Origin: Planctomycetota bacterium
GTDB taxonomy: Bacteria > Planctomycetota > Planctomycetia > Pirellulales > Pirellulaceae
Direction of reading: 5' to 3'
Assembly (NCBI GenBank): GCA_029979005.1
Contig: JAPOIJ010000001.1
Location: 1-64,000 of the forward strand
Length of the DNA stretch: 64,000 bases
In this document: positions 38,275-47,948 of the stretch, piece after piece
Layout: every line of letters begins with the position of its first letter
How positions within the stretch are numbered: the stretch's first letter is position 1
The notes under the pieces: model-generated
Databases searched by the model: none
What the model was told of the DNA's origin: nothing
Seen by the model: only the letters and a program-made list of their open reading frames with translations
Position numbers and translations under genes: made by a program

Positions 38275-39246
38275 CTACTCGGTGGGTTCGGTCGGCTGGG
38301 TCGCCATGGTCGCCTTGGGTTCAACCTTCTCATCGGGATAGTTGGGATCATGCGGTTGTTCTGGCGAAGGTTTTGTCGGTGCCGGAAATTTGGGAATCGT
38401 TCCAATCGGTGGCACAGGTTCGCCGGGAGCGACCGGTGGATAAAAGTTGTGGAATCTCCGAGAGCACCGATCTTTGAAACTTGCGAGTGCCGAATCGCGA
38501 AGGTCTTCGGTTGGGAACGCTCGGTTAAGCGTGTTGTCGAGGAATTGATCTGCCATCTCAAAGACTGCATCGTCCATTTTTAGATAGCGATATGCAAACT
38601 CCCGATCTTCCGGAGAGATATCAGCATCGCGTTTGGAGACATTGGCACGAACGTAAGAAAGGTCGGAAAAAACGGTGGGGTATAATTGTTCAAGGCAGAT
38701 ACAGGATTCATCGAATCGCTCGATAGGAAAGACAAACGCTCGACCGGTGGCAATGGCTCGTTCAATGACTTCGGTTGAGTCGAACGATTTGCCACCATTA
38801 AGAAAGTAGATCTGACTATTGGTTTGTGGGTGTACCTCTTGTTGAACCAATTCAGCGGTGGCAAATTCTCGAAAACTCATTCGCTGGGCAATGCAATTTA
38901 CTTCTTCGAAATGTCGGTGAAAGAAGTATCTTGAAATAAACCGATCTACTGGATTTCGAACATAGCTAAGTGCAAAAACTTCAGCGTGTTCATGTTCGAA
39001 TGGAAGATCGAGAGAGAGTTTGTGGTCGCTCAAGCATTGGACCCATGGGTGGCAACGGATGATTTCGCTCACGTCGTCACGGGTGTATTGTTTGGTTTCC
39101 AATAGCGAATTGGAATTATAAAATCCTTTTCCGAAGTTTCGATTCATCAACTGTCTTAATGTCGATCCTCCAGCTTTGGGTACATGGACATGAAGCCAGC
39201 ACTGCCGAAGTCGTTCAGTAGCGGTTGAGGAAATGGCATCGGTCAT
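38275..39246 (-). CDS. sulfotransferase family 2-like protein
   Basis: CWLHVHVPKAGGSTLRQLMNRNFG (PAPS-binding-like), ALSYVRNPVDRFISRYFFHRHFEE; Pro-rich C-terminal tail. Confidence 0.8.
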   Translation of the reverse strand: MTDAISSTATERLRQCWLHVHVPKAGGSTLRQLMNRNFGKGFYNSNSLLETKQYTRDDVSEIIRCHPWVQCLSDHKLSLDLPFEHEHAEVFALSYVRNPVDRFISRYFFHRHFEEVNCIAQRMSFREFATAELVQQEVHPQTNSQIYFLNGGKSFDSTEVIERAIATGRAFVFPIERFDESCICLEQLYPTVFSDLSYVRANVSKRDADISPEDREFAYRYLKMDDAVFEMADQFLDNTLNRAFPTEDLRDSALASFKDRCSRRFHNFYPPVAPGEPVPPIGTIPKFPAPTKPSPEQPHDPNYPDEKVEPKATMATQPTEPTE

Positions 39247-39410
39247 TTCAGGATCCAGTGAGACAACAAGTGGGAGAGTGATTCAAAGGGTACGAATGAA
39301 GCTGATCTGAATCGTCTGCATTCGGTCGACGACAATTGTCTCACGACTCTTCTTCGCAGACAATATCAACCTGTTGAATAGTATGGCAGCGCTGTTGAGA
39401 CGCGTCTTAT

Positions 39411-40382
39411 TTAGTTGTCTATCTGATTGCGGATCTTCAGTTTCGGCTTTTCCATGGTAACCGTTGTTGAGGGCGCGACGCTCTCGGTCAGCCAGACACT
39501 CGAACCGACGACCGAATCTCGACCGACGACTGTCTTCCCCCCTAAAACCGTCGCATTCGCGTAAATAACGACGTTGTCTTCGATCGTGGGATGACGTTTC
39601 GAATCGCGTACCAGTTGCCCCATTTCGTCCTGCGGGAAACTTAAGGCACCGAGCGTAACTCCCTGATAGATTTTGACGTGCTCGCCGATGATGCAGGTTT
39701 CACCAATCACAACTCCAGTTCCGTGATCAATGAAGAAATGATTGCCGATGGTTGCTCCCGGGTGGATGTCGACTCCCGTTTCTCCATGAACCCACTCCGC
39801 CATCATCCTCGGGATGAAGGGAACGTTTAATTTGTAAAGTTCATGGGCAAGTCGATGGACGGTAATCGCATTTAACCCGGGGTAGCAAAGAATTACTTCA
39901 TCATGATTTTTGCAGGCAGGGTCACCAAGGTAGGCCGCTTTCACGTCAGTTAATAATGAGGCGCGAATTTCCGGCATTTTGCGAATGTAATCTGTCGATA
40001 TTTGTTGACTAAATTCCATGATATTCTCCGGCATGGTGAGCTTGCCGGGTGAAATGCCCCCGTAATCATGCAGCGTCATGTCTTCGCATGCTTCAAAATG
40101 GCGAGCGATTGCAATGGCGACTTGCCGAGAAATCAGTTGATGAGCTTCGTCAATTTGCGACCTTAATCCAGCGAGCACTTTTTCACTGGAGGATTCGTTT
40201 GACCGGAAGCCGGGGTAGACGATTGCTTTTAATCGTAGAATCAGATCAACCAGAGAGTCGAATTCAGGAATGGGCGCAACGTGAGATGATTTCGGAAATA
40301 CGAGCGAGCCGTGGATTTCCGCAGCAACCTTGTCAAGGGTTTGCTCAGAGTTCTGGTTGTCTGACGTCGATTGCGGTTTCAT
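39411..40382 (-). CDS. cysE: serine O-acetyltransferase (EpsC/CysE type)
   Basis: Left-handed beta-helix: DIHPGATIGNHFFIDHGTGVVIGETCIIGEHVKIYQGVTLGAL, KRHPTIEDNVVIYANATVLGG. Likely start MKPQSTSDNQ at 40382; the supplied ORF extends to 40520. Confidence 0.85.
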   Translation of the reverse strand: MKPQSTSDNQNSEQTLDKVAAEIHGSLVFPKSSHVAPIPEFDSLVDLILRLKAIVYPGFRSNESSSEKVLAGLRSQIDEAHQLISRQVAIAIARHFEACEDMTLHDYGGISPGKLTMPENIMEFSQQISTDYIRKMPEIRASLLTDVKAAYLGDPACKNHDEVILCYPGLNAITVHRLAHELYKLNVPFIPRMMAEWVHGETGVDIHPGATIGNHFFIDHGTGVVIGETCIIGEHVKIYQGVTLGALSFPQDEMGQLVRDSKRHPTIEDNVVIYANATVLGGKTVVGRDSVVGSSVWLTESVAPSTTVTMEKPKLKIRNQIDN

Positions 40383-40819
40383 GTAATTCGAAATGAAAAA
40401 AGTTTCTGTGGAAGAACTTCGATAAGCTGCCGCGATCCTGGGAGAAGCGGCCGGCGAACTGTGTAATGTCTCTGTTACGATTCCGTGATTACTTGGGAAA
40501 GGACTTGGATTTGTATTCATTGGAATCTAGGTTCGCAGGATTAGTTTAACGACTGAGGACTACTTTCAAACACAAGTCCTTAGTTAAAATTCCGTTTAAT
40601 CGCCATTGGAAATCTATCGTCACTGTGGTCTCTGGGATTTGGCTCGATTCGTTAACAACTCCCTGAAACTCGATAAATCGGTGTGTTTTATTGTAATTTG
40701 CGACTAACGCTCGAAATTCTTCCCATTGCTTTGAGCCGAACTTTCGGCGGTCAACAAAGCGATAGCGGATTCTTGCTGGCTAATCTAGGTAGTGAAATAT
40801 AATCCGCTAAGATGAAGAA

Positions 40820-42061
40820 ATGTTAGTAGATTGTTGGGCAATTTGGGCGAGACTGGCTCCTTGGCTTCTTTTGGGAATGTTAGTTTCTGGGCTCATGGGA
40901 GTTCTGCTTCCCAGTGATTGGATTCGTAAGCGTTTTCAAGGGTATTCGGGGGTCTTCCGAGCGGTCTTGCTTGGCGTTCCTCTGCCGCTTTGCTCATGTG
41001 GTGTTATTCCGGCTGGCATTGGTTTGCGGCAGCAAGGAGCTAGCAAAGGGGCTGCACTTGGTTTTCTTATCAGCACGCCTCAGACGGGAGTCGACTCGGT
41101 TTTAATAAGCGTTTCTTTTTTTGGTTGGCCATTTGCGATCGTGAAGATGCTGGCTGCTGCGGTGACTGGTTGGGCTGGTGGCTGTCTATTAGAGCTTGTG
41201 GAGCCTCGTGTTCCGGTCTCGCCTACAACGGCGGATAAAGCGGGGGATCTTCCCCGTGTTTCTGCCGATCGCAAACCTAAACCGCCGAGTTGGGTGGAGC
41301 GGTTCATCGAATCAAGTGTCGAAATTCTTCGGTCGATCTGGGGGTGGCTTGTGGTCGGCGTGTTGGTTTCTGCTTTGATCAACCAATACCTTCCTGTGGT
41401 TTGGTTGGAAAACCTTGAGTCTATGGGATGGCTTCCTTCGATTTTGGTCGTGTTGCTGGTATCGATTCCGTTGTACGTTTGTGCAACTGCGTCCGTTCCA
41501 ATCGCTGCGGCATTGGTCTCGAGCGGTCTCTCTCCGGCGGCAGCGTTGGTATTCTTGATGGCGGGACCGGCGACCAATGTTTCAACGATTGGGGTGATTT
41601 ATGGTCGATTTGGAGCGAGATCTCTCGCCGTTTATTTGGTTACAATTCTCGTTGGCAGTATCGGGGTCGCGTGGCTGTTCGATGGATTCTTGTTATCCGA
41701 TACTGATCAGGAAGTTATCGCGAAACATCACGTTTTATCGGTTTTGGAGTCAGCTAGCGGGGTTGTGCTCTTGTTGTTGGTCGTCAAATTTGTCGCGACT
41801 GACCTGCGTCGATTCTTCACCAAGAATCGACTTGTTGAAGGGGGAGGCGAGGCAATAATTTTAGCTGTCTCGGGAATGACGTGTGGCAATTGTATCAATC
41901 GGGTCGAGACCGCACTGCAGCAGGTAGATGGAGTGCAGAGCGTTTTAGTAGATTTAAAATCGGAAACGGCAACCATTTGGGGGGATCCGGAAGCGAGTGA
42001 GCTAATTGATTGTGTTCAGCGGATGGGGTTTCAAGCAACGAATCGACTTCAAGGGAAGTGA
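40820..42061 (+). CDS. permease (SO_0444/DUF318-like heavy-metal exporter) with C-terminal HMA domain
   Basis: GVPLPLCSCGVIPAGIGLRQQGASKGAALGFLISTPQTGVDS; C-terminal SGMTCGNCINRVETALQQVDGVQSVLVDL (GMTCxxC). Confidence 0.85.
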   Translation: MLVDCWAIWARLAPWLLLGMLVSGLMGVLLPSDWIRKRFQGYSGVFRAVLLGVPLPLCSCGVIPAGIGLRQQGASKGAALGFLISTPQTGVDSVLISVSFFGWPFAIVKMLAAAVTGWAGGCLLELVEPRVPVSPTTADKAGDLPRVSADRKPKPPSWVERFIESSVEILRSIWGWLVVGVLVSALINQYLPVVWLENLESMGWLPSILVVLLVSIPLYVCATASVPIAAALVSSGLSPAAALVFLMAGPATNVSTIGVIYGRFGARSLAVYLVTILVGSIGVAWLFDGFLLSDTDQEVIAKHHVLSVLESASGVVLLLLVVKFVATDLRRFFTKNRLVEGGGEAIILAVSGMTCGNCINRVETALQQVDGVQSVLVDLKSETATIWGDPEASELIDCVQRMGFQATNRLQGK

Positions 42062-42067
42062 AATAGA

Positions 42068-42289
42068 ATGGACCAGAGTGAGAGGGATAGGAAACGCATT
42101 ACGGAATTGGAGAGTTCCATGATGCACTTGCAAAATGATTACGAATCGCTGAATGAAGTTGTGCTGGAGAATGTTCATCGACTCGAAAAAATGAGGCTAA
42201 TAATTGAGCGGCTGGAGAGTCGTCTGCAGGCTAATTCAGAAGCCGAGCCGGAGCGGAAGGCGGAGGATGAAGTGCCCCCTCATTATTGA
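42068..42289 (+). CDS. SlyX family protein
   Basis: 73-aa coiled coil RITELESSMMHLQNDYESLNEVVLENVHRLEKMRLIIERLESRL. Confidence 0.7.
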   Translation: MDQSERDRKRITELESSMMHLQNDYESLNEVVLENVHRLEKMRLIIERLESRLQANSEAEPERKAEDEVPPHY

Positions 42290-42315
42290 TACCTTTGAGT
42301 GAGCGTTTATGTGAT

Positions 42316-42353
42316 TCCAATTATTTTTGATTGATCCAATTATTATTGATTGA
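42316..42353. repeat. 19-bp imperfect tandem repeat (x2)
   Basis: tccaattatttttgattga / tccaattattattgattga, one mismatch. Confidence 0.9.
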
Positions 42354-42519
42354 TAAAACGATTTGAGTTTTCCATTCAAGAATTGGCCTTTTGGCAGACG
42401 AACAGGTTATAGGAAATTAAGGACTTGATTGATATTTGGACAAAGCCAAAAGTTTTTAAGTTGCCTGATTTTCTAGCCTGTTTCTGTTGAAATTTCGAAT
42501 TTTCTGGACGCTCCCTCGA

Positions 42520-43734
42520 ATGAAGCTCGCGATAATCTCACGCCAGCCAGATTGTTACAGCACGCGACGGCTGGTTGAAGCAGCGAAGACAAGAACGCAC
42601 GACGTTGAGGTTCTCGATACGCTTAAGTTTTCAATTGATTTAGCTGAATGTAATCCTCAGTTGTTTTATCAATCGAAGTGCTTGAGCGAATTCGATGCGA
42701 TCATTCCTAGGATTGCTGCTTCGATCACTCGATTTGGAACGGCGGTGGTCAGGCAGTTCGAACAAATGGATGTTTTTTCTGCTAACAGTTCTCATGGAAT
42801 TGCCAATTCGAGAGATAAATTAAGAGCGTTGCAGATTTTAAGCCGGCATCAAATTGGCATGCCGCAAACGACCTTTGTAAAGAATCGCACGGATGTGCTG
42901 CCTGCTATCGAGCGAATCGGCGGAGCGCCGGTAGTTATAAAGCTCCTGGAGGGCACACAAGGGGTGGGAGTAATTCTTGCGGAAACTGAAAAGGTTGCCG
43001 AGGCAATTATCGAAACGATGCAGAGCACTCGGCAAAACGTTCTGGTTCAAAAATTTGTCTCTGAAAGCCGGGGTCAAGATATCCGTGCGTTCGTGGTCGG
43101 AGATCGAGTGGTTGCCGCAATGCGTCGAATTGCGATGGGAAGTGAATTTCGCAGTAATGTTCATCGGGGAGGAAGAACTGAGGCTGTCGAGCTGACGCCC
43201 GATCAAGAAAGGACTGCGGTTCGAGCGGCTCAAATCATGGGTTTGCGGGTGGCCGGTGTGGATATGCTGGAGTCATTCTGCGGTCCCCAAATCATGGAGG
43301 TAAATTCATCACCGGGTTTGGAAGGAATCGAGCGTTGTACGCAGCTCGACATCGCCGGGGCAATCATCGACTATTTGGCTGCTCATGTCGACTTTCCTGA
43401 AATCGATATCCGGCAACGGTTGACTGTCAGCCAGGGATATGGTGTTACGGAGATCCATGTTCCGGACGGCTCAGAGTTCGTTGGGAAAACCATTGATGAA
43501 TCGGGTTTGTTGGAGCAGGACATAAACGTGTTGACGCTTTACCGCGGCACAACCGTGATTCCGAATCCTCGGTTGAAGCGTCGACTAGAGGCGGGAGACC
43601 GGATGTTATGTTTTGGGAAACTGGAATCGATGCGATCGATGATTCCCGCCAAGACACAACATCAACGCCGGCCAACGATTCAGGAATTGGCCAGCGATGC
43701 GGAAAGGAATTATTCTCGCCGGTTCGCTGCCTGA
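42520..43734 (+). CDS. RimK-like ATP-grasp ligase with C-terminal RCK_C/TrkA_C-like domain
   Basis: MKLAIISRQPDCYSTRRL..., FSANSSHGIANSRDKLRALQIL, VVIKLLEGTQGVGVILAE, DIRAFVVGDRVVAAMRR, IMEVNSSPGLEGIE; C-terminal GSEFVGKTIDESGLLEQDINVLTLYRGTTVIPNPRLKRRLEAGDRMLCFG. Start placed at 42520. Confidence 0.87.
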   Translation: MKLAIISRQPDCYSTRRLVEAAKTRTHDVEVLDTLKFSIDLAECNPQLFYQSKCLSEFDAIIPRIAASITRFGTAVVRQFEQMDVFSANSSHGIANSRDKLRALQILSRHQIGMPQTTFVKNRTDVLPAIERIGGAPVVIKLLEGTQGVGVILAETEKVAEAIIETMQSTRQNVLVQKFVSESRGQDIRAFVVGDRVVAAMRRIAMGSEFRSNVHRGGRTEAVELTPDQERTAVRAAQIMGLRVAGVDMLESFCGPQIMEVNSSPGLEGIERCTQLDIAGAIIDYLAAHVDFPEIDIRQRLTVSQGYGVTEIHVPDGSEFVGKTIDESGLLEQDINVLTLYRGTTVIPNPRLKRRLEAGDRMLCFGKLESMRSMIPAKTQHQRRPTIQELASDAERNYSRRFAA

Positions 43735-43764
43735 TGAACGGCCGGTGGAAAAAGGAGGAGACGG

Positions 43765-44688
43765 TTACGATTCTACTGAGTCCAGCCAGTTCCATTGGTC
43801 CTGCGTGGTTCCATCAAATAAGCCGAAAAAGGCGTTCTGAATTGCTTCTGTGATTGGTCCACGAGAGCCGCAACCAATTTCCATGCGGTCGACGCTTCTT
43901 ACTGGCGTGACTTCGGCGGCAGTTCCGGTGAGGAAAATTTCATCAGCAACGTAGAGGAGTTCCCGTGGAATTTCTTGCTCGATTACTTCAAAGCCGACAT
44001 GTCGGGCCAGTGTAATAACGGCGTCGCGAGTGATTCCATCGAGAATCGCTGCGGAAAGCGGGGGCGTGAAGATCTTACCCTCTCGTACGATGAAAATATT
44101 CTCAGCGGATCCTTCGCTAACCGTGCCTCGCGCGGTTACCGAGATTCCTTCCGCAAAACCATTTCTTCTCGCTTCACCGCCAATGAGTTGCGCGTTGAGA
44201 TAATGTCCTCCTGCTTTTGATAGAACAGGCAGTGCCGCACTGGTGGTTCTAGCCCACGAAGAAACGCAAACATCGATTCCGTTCTTTAGTCCTTCTTCGC
44301 CAAGGTAGGTGCCAAATTCCATTGCCGCAATGATGACGTCCGTCGGGACATCTTCGTTGGGAACCACACCAAGAGATCCTGCCCCGAGAAATGCAAGCGG
44401 ACGAATGTAAGCCGCCTCAAGTTCGTTTTTAGTAATGGAATCCCGACATGCCTGTTCGATTTCAGAAATGGAGAATGAGACCGGGTAACGATAGAGCTTC
44501 GCTGAATTAAAAAACCGTTTGATGTGAGCGTCCAGCCGAAAAATAGATCTTCCCATCGGGGTCGCATAACAACGAATTCCCTCGAACACACTCGAGCCAT
44601 AATGGAGTGCGTGTGACATGACATGAACGGTAGCGTTTTCCCATGGAATCATTTCGCCATTCATCCAAATGTACTTGCTGTGCTTCAT
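43765..44688 (-). CDS. ilvE: branched-chain amino acid aminotransferase
   Basis: WMNGEMIPWENATVHVMSHALHYGSSVFEGIRCY, KAGGHYLNAQLIGGEARRNGF, EIFLTGTAAEVTPVRSVD. Likely start at 44688. Confidence 0.93.
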   Translation of the reverse strand: MKHSKYIWMNGEMIPWENATVHVMSHALHYGSSVFEGIRCYATPMGRSIFRLDAHIKRFFNSAKLYRYPVSFSISEIEQACRDSITKNELEAAYIRPLAFLGAGSLGVVPNEDVPTDVIIAAMEFGTYLGEEGLKNGIDVCVSSWARTTSAALPVLSKAGGHYLNAQLIGGEARRNGFAEGISVTARGTVSEGSAENIFIVREGKIFTPPLSAAILDGITRDAVITLARHVGFEVIEQEIPRELLYVADEIFLTGTAAEVTPVRSVDRMEIGCGSRGPITEAIQNAFFGLFDGTTQDQWNWLDSVES

Positions 44689-44895
44689 CGTTTTTTCCAA
44701 GGTTGCATGAGTTTCTCCAAATTGTCGCAATTCCAGTCAAACGACACAAGTTTCACTTTCGAAAATTCTTGCCGGGAGTAGGTTGAACCACGATGTGGAT
44801 TTGAGCGTGGGATGCAAGTTTCCAGTTTTGGATCGATTATTTGGTGACGGTGTTGTTCGCCTTGCTGCTGTTGCTAAAGTCCGAATTTCTTTATC

Positions 44896-45474
44896 ATGGT
44901 GCTAAAGCAAACGTTTGCGTTGCGGTCTGTTAATTACAACTTCTTTAAGATCATTAACCCATTGGTAGGAACTACTGTGAGCTTGGGAATGAAACAGTTG
45001 CTGGCGACAATGCCACAGGTGGGAAGAGTGGAGTGGATTGGTGTTCGGCCCGGGCGTCGCGAGTCTGTAAACGTGCTGCAATCAGTAACTGTAAGCATGG
45101 AGGGCCTCGTTGGAGACCGTTACCGCGGGAAGGCCGGGGGCCCAAGAATGGTGACGCTGATTCAGGACGAGCACATTGCGACTGTTGCGAGTATTTTGAA
45201 GCTGAAGGCGATTGATCCAGGGTTGTTAAGACGAAACTTCGTCGTTTCGGGTATCAATTTGCAAGCGTTGAAAAAGCGGCGAGTTCTGATCGGTGAAGTA
45301 ATTCTTGAAGTGACGGGGAATTGTCCTCCTTGCAGTCGCATGGAAGAGAATCTTGGCTGTGGGGGGTACAATGCAATGCGCGGTCACGGTGGAATCACGG
45401 CAACCGTTATTCAGGGAGGCAGAATTTGTTGTGGTGACTCGGTCCAGTGCTTAGCTGAAGCGACCGAGGCATAG
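44896..45474 (+). CDS. MOSC domain-containing protein
   Basis: GLVGDRYRGKAGGPRMVTLIQDEHI, RRNFVVSGINL, TGNCPPCSRMEENLGCGGYNAMRGHGGITATVIQGG. Confidence 0.85.
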   Translation: MVLKQTFALRSVNYNFFKIINPLVGTTVSLGMKQLLATMPQVGRVEWIGVRPGRRESVNVLQSVTVSMEGLVGDRYRGKAGGPRMVTLIQDEHIATVASILKLKAIDPGLLRRNFVVSGINLQALKKRRVLIGEVILEVTGNCPPCSRMEENLGCGGYNAMRGHGGITATVIQGGRICCGDSVQCLAEATEA

Positions 45475-45479
45475 GCAAC

Positions 45480-46073
45480 TTATTTTGCTTTTACAATCAT
45501 CGCCGGCGGCTCGGTGCCCTCTGGGAAAAATTTCAAGGAGACGGAGTTAACGCAGTGCCGAATGTTCTTTTCAGTTTTCTGTTCCCCTTCGAACACGTGC
45601 CCAAGATGCCCATCGCAATTTTGACATAAAATCTCGACACGATAACCGTCGGCGTCTATTTCTCTTCGAACGGCTCCCGGTATCTCATCGTCGAAACTTG
45701 GCCAGCCACAGTGGGCCTCAAATTTGTCATCAGACCGGTAGAGCTTGGCATTGCACTGGCGGCAGGTGTACACGCCTGACGCTGTTGTGCTGTTGTATTC
45801 TCCCGTGTTGGGGCGTTCCGTTCCTTTGTCAAGAATCACACTGGCTTCGAAAGCAGTTAGCTTGTTGTACTCAGCGGGCATTTCGTTTTTCTTCTCTTTC
45901 TCGACAGCCTCTGTTTCAGGAGTCGTTGTAGGAGGGTTCGAGGTAACCGGATTCGTATTCAAATTTGCGGTACCAATTTCTTCCTTTGGGGTCGGTTGAT
46001 TTGTCAAATAAAAGACCAGTCCAACGAGAAGAAAAATGAGCAATCCGGCTCCGATGATTTTATTTTGGTTCAT
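45480..46073 (-). CDS. msrB: peptide-methionine (R)-S-oxide reductase, membrane-anchored/secreted
   Basis: [66 protein letters not shown]-terminal TM. Confidence 0.93.
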   Translation of the reverse strand: MNQNKIIGAGLLIFLLVGLVFYLTNQPTPKEEIGTANLNTNPVTSNPPTTTPETEAVEKEKKNEMPAEYNKLTAFEASVILDKGTERPNTGEYNSTTASGVYTCRQCNAKLYRSDDKFEAHCGWPSFDDEIPGAVRREIDADGYRVEILCQNCDGHLGHVFEGEQKTEKNIRHCVNSVSLKFFPEGTEPPAMIVKAK

Positions 46074-46585
46074 GGTTTTAAACTCTCGGCTAACTGGTTC
46101 ATTCGCTTACGGTTTACTCCGAGATCTGAGTGACCGACTCTTGAGGCTGAGCGAAATTGGATGACTGACGAATTATCATCAACGAAGAACTCCACGTCGT
46201 CAATAAACCGGAAGATTAGCGATTTGAATTCGTAATGCAAATAGTATTCCGTCTCACTGATTAGCTTCGCTCGTGGGTAATTTAGTTTTACAACTTCTTT
46301 AATCTTGGAAATTGCTTCGGACGGGGAACCACGAAATGCAACCGGTTTCATTTTTTTCGCAGGGTCATCAGCCTGAGTTGATACACAGTTTGGTGTATCT
46401 GGACACGCTGCGAGTTTTCCGGCGGTGACACCTAGGTTGTCGGGTTGTTTGGAAGTCATGCTAATGCCAAGTAGACCTATTGAAGACAAGACTAACACGG
46501 TGACTAGGTTCCGGCCAATTTTTGAAAGTGAAAAGCGGGCACGCTTGTTTATCTCGGTCGGAGGCTTGTCGTTAGTTGAGTTCAT
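46070..46585 (-). CDS. DUF1499 domain-containing protein
   Basis: [18 protein letters not shown]...[49 protein letters not shown]; overlaps msrB by 4 nt. Confidence 0.88.
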   Translation of the reverse strand: MNSTNDKPPTEINKRARFSLSKIGRNLVTVLVLSSIGLLGISMTSKQPDNLGVTAGKLAACPDTPNCVSTQADDPAKKMKPVAFRGSPSEAISKIKEVVKLNYPRAKLISETEYYLHYEFKSLIFRFIDDVEFFVDDNSSVIQFRSASRVGHSDLGVNRKRMNQLAESLKP

Positions 46586-46618
46586 CTCGAGGCTGTTCGG
46601 GGGTGATTAAGACCATTA

Positions 46619-46650
46619 TTTACGGTTCGCCAAATTTACGGTTCGCCAAA
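46619..46650. repeat. exact 16-bp tandem repeat (x2)
   Basis: tttacggttcgccaaa repeated directly. Confidence 0.95.
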
Positions 46651-46670
46651 GCGTCACTTTATCGGACCGG

Positions 46671-47117
46671 CTATTGAAAGCAACTTAAAAGAAAGATTGC
46701 CAATGACAAGATGACAAGAAGGAAAAGTAAGGTCGGAACCAGATTGCCATTTTGCCCTTTTTCACAAATTAAGAAATCAGATGAAATTAAATTGAGTTTT
46801 TCTTGTTGCTCAGCGGGATTCTTAAAAAGCCAAATCTGGGTTTTCATACTTTGCGTTCGGATTCGCTCGTCATCTAACGCAACGCCAAATACTTGTTGCC
46901 AATCGCGCTCATTCTCCGTGCATTGTTCTTGGTTGTTTTCGTCGAACGGACGGTATTTGACCCTTGCGCAAAATCTAAAAACCTGAACCCATCCTGGTCT
47001 CTGAATGGCGTGGAGTTCCAGTTCTTCAAATTTGGCGGTCTTTCCAACAAACCCGTTTTGATTCAACCAAGCTCGAACATCGGCTTCAGTGGATCGATTG
47101 GAAATAGTTAGTGGCAT
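46671..47117 (-). CDS. hypothetical C-terminal-anchored membrane protein
   Basis: 148-aa ORF with C-terminal TM (LVPTLLFLLVILSLAIFLLSCF). Confidence 0.6.
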   Translation of the reverse strand: MPLTISNRSTEADVRAWLNQNGFVGKTAKFEELELHAIQRPGWVQVFRFCARVKYRPFDENNQEQCTENERDWQQVFGVALDDERIRTQSMKTQIWLFKNPAEQQEKLNLISSDFLICEKGQNGNLVPTLLFLLVILSLAIFLLSCFQ

Positions 47118-47380
47118 TTATTTTTAGCTTAGTTGTTTCTGAAAAGCGTTCTGGCGTGGCAAGTCAATCAGCAAGATTTATCGCGAGGTGCCACGCTTAA
47201 TTTGACCTTAGGTCTGTTGGGCGTAAACGAGCGAACTCACCGCGTGTCCGTATTGACTAGACCGTTGTATCAATTGCGAATTCACCACCGTTTCGATGTG
47301 AAGTTGCCTTTACAAAAAACGGTTGAACGCTTCAAATTGCGAGTAGGAGATTAGACGCGCAGGGAGCAATGGGTGGATTT

Positions 47381-47845
47381 ATGATTGACGTCAGTTTATC
47401 AGTTGCGTTAATTCGCAAAACATACAACGAAAAGCTAAGGTGGCTTGCACGGTTAGATCCGACCACGAAGCAGCTGAATTTTATTATCGGTGAGAGACTC
47501 GAGGATGAGTCATTCCGTGAGACGACAATACGCGAAGTGGCGTGGGCTCTTTGGCTGGATCGAAAACGCGATTTCCTTGTTTCTAACATGGCTCAAATGA
47601 ATCTGGAGTTTGTCGATCGGGTTCCAGGGCATTTCCAAAAGAGTCGAGTCGCCGTCTCGTTTTTTAACGTGGAAGTGTACCGTAAAGACGTTATTTCAAA
47701 AATCGAACGTCAGGGAGACAATTTTTGGGTGACGTCTGATGAAATTTGCAATGGAATCAGCCAGTGCGGTCGTCGATTTGATCCTATCGTTCCCTATTTG
47801 ATCAACCGTTCGAGTGTGATTCAGTATTGGGAATCTTCCCAGTAA
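47381..47845 (+). CDS. hypothetical protein
   Basis: Coding-like ORF MIDVSLSVALIRKTYNEKLRWLARLDPTTKQLNFIIGERLEDESFRETTIREVAWAL; faint NUDIX-like flavour only. Confidence 0.5.
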   Translation: MIDVSLSVALIRKTYNEKLRWLARLDPTTKQLNFIIGERLEDESFRETTIREVAWALWLDRKRDFLVSNMAQMNLEFVDRVPGHFQKSRVAVSFFNVEVYRKDVISKIERQGDNFWVTSDEICNGISQCGRRFDPIVPYLINRSSVIQYWESSQ

Positions 47846-47948
47846 CAACTCTCCTGACGGGGAGTTTGCAGGCTGATTTCTCAGCCCCTTTGAAGTATGG
47901 TTTTCAATCGGTTGTGATAAAGCGAATTTCTTAGACAACGACCACTGA

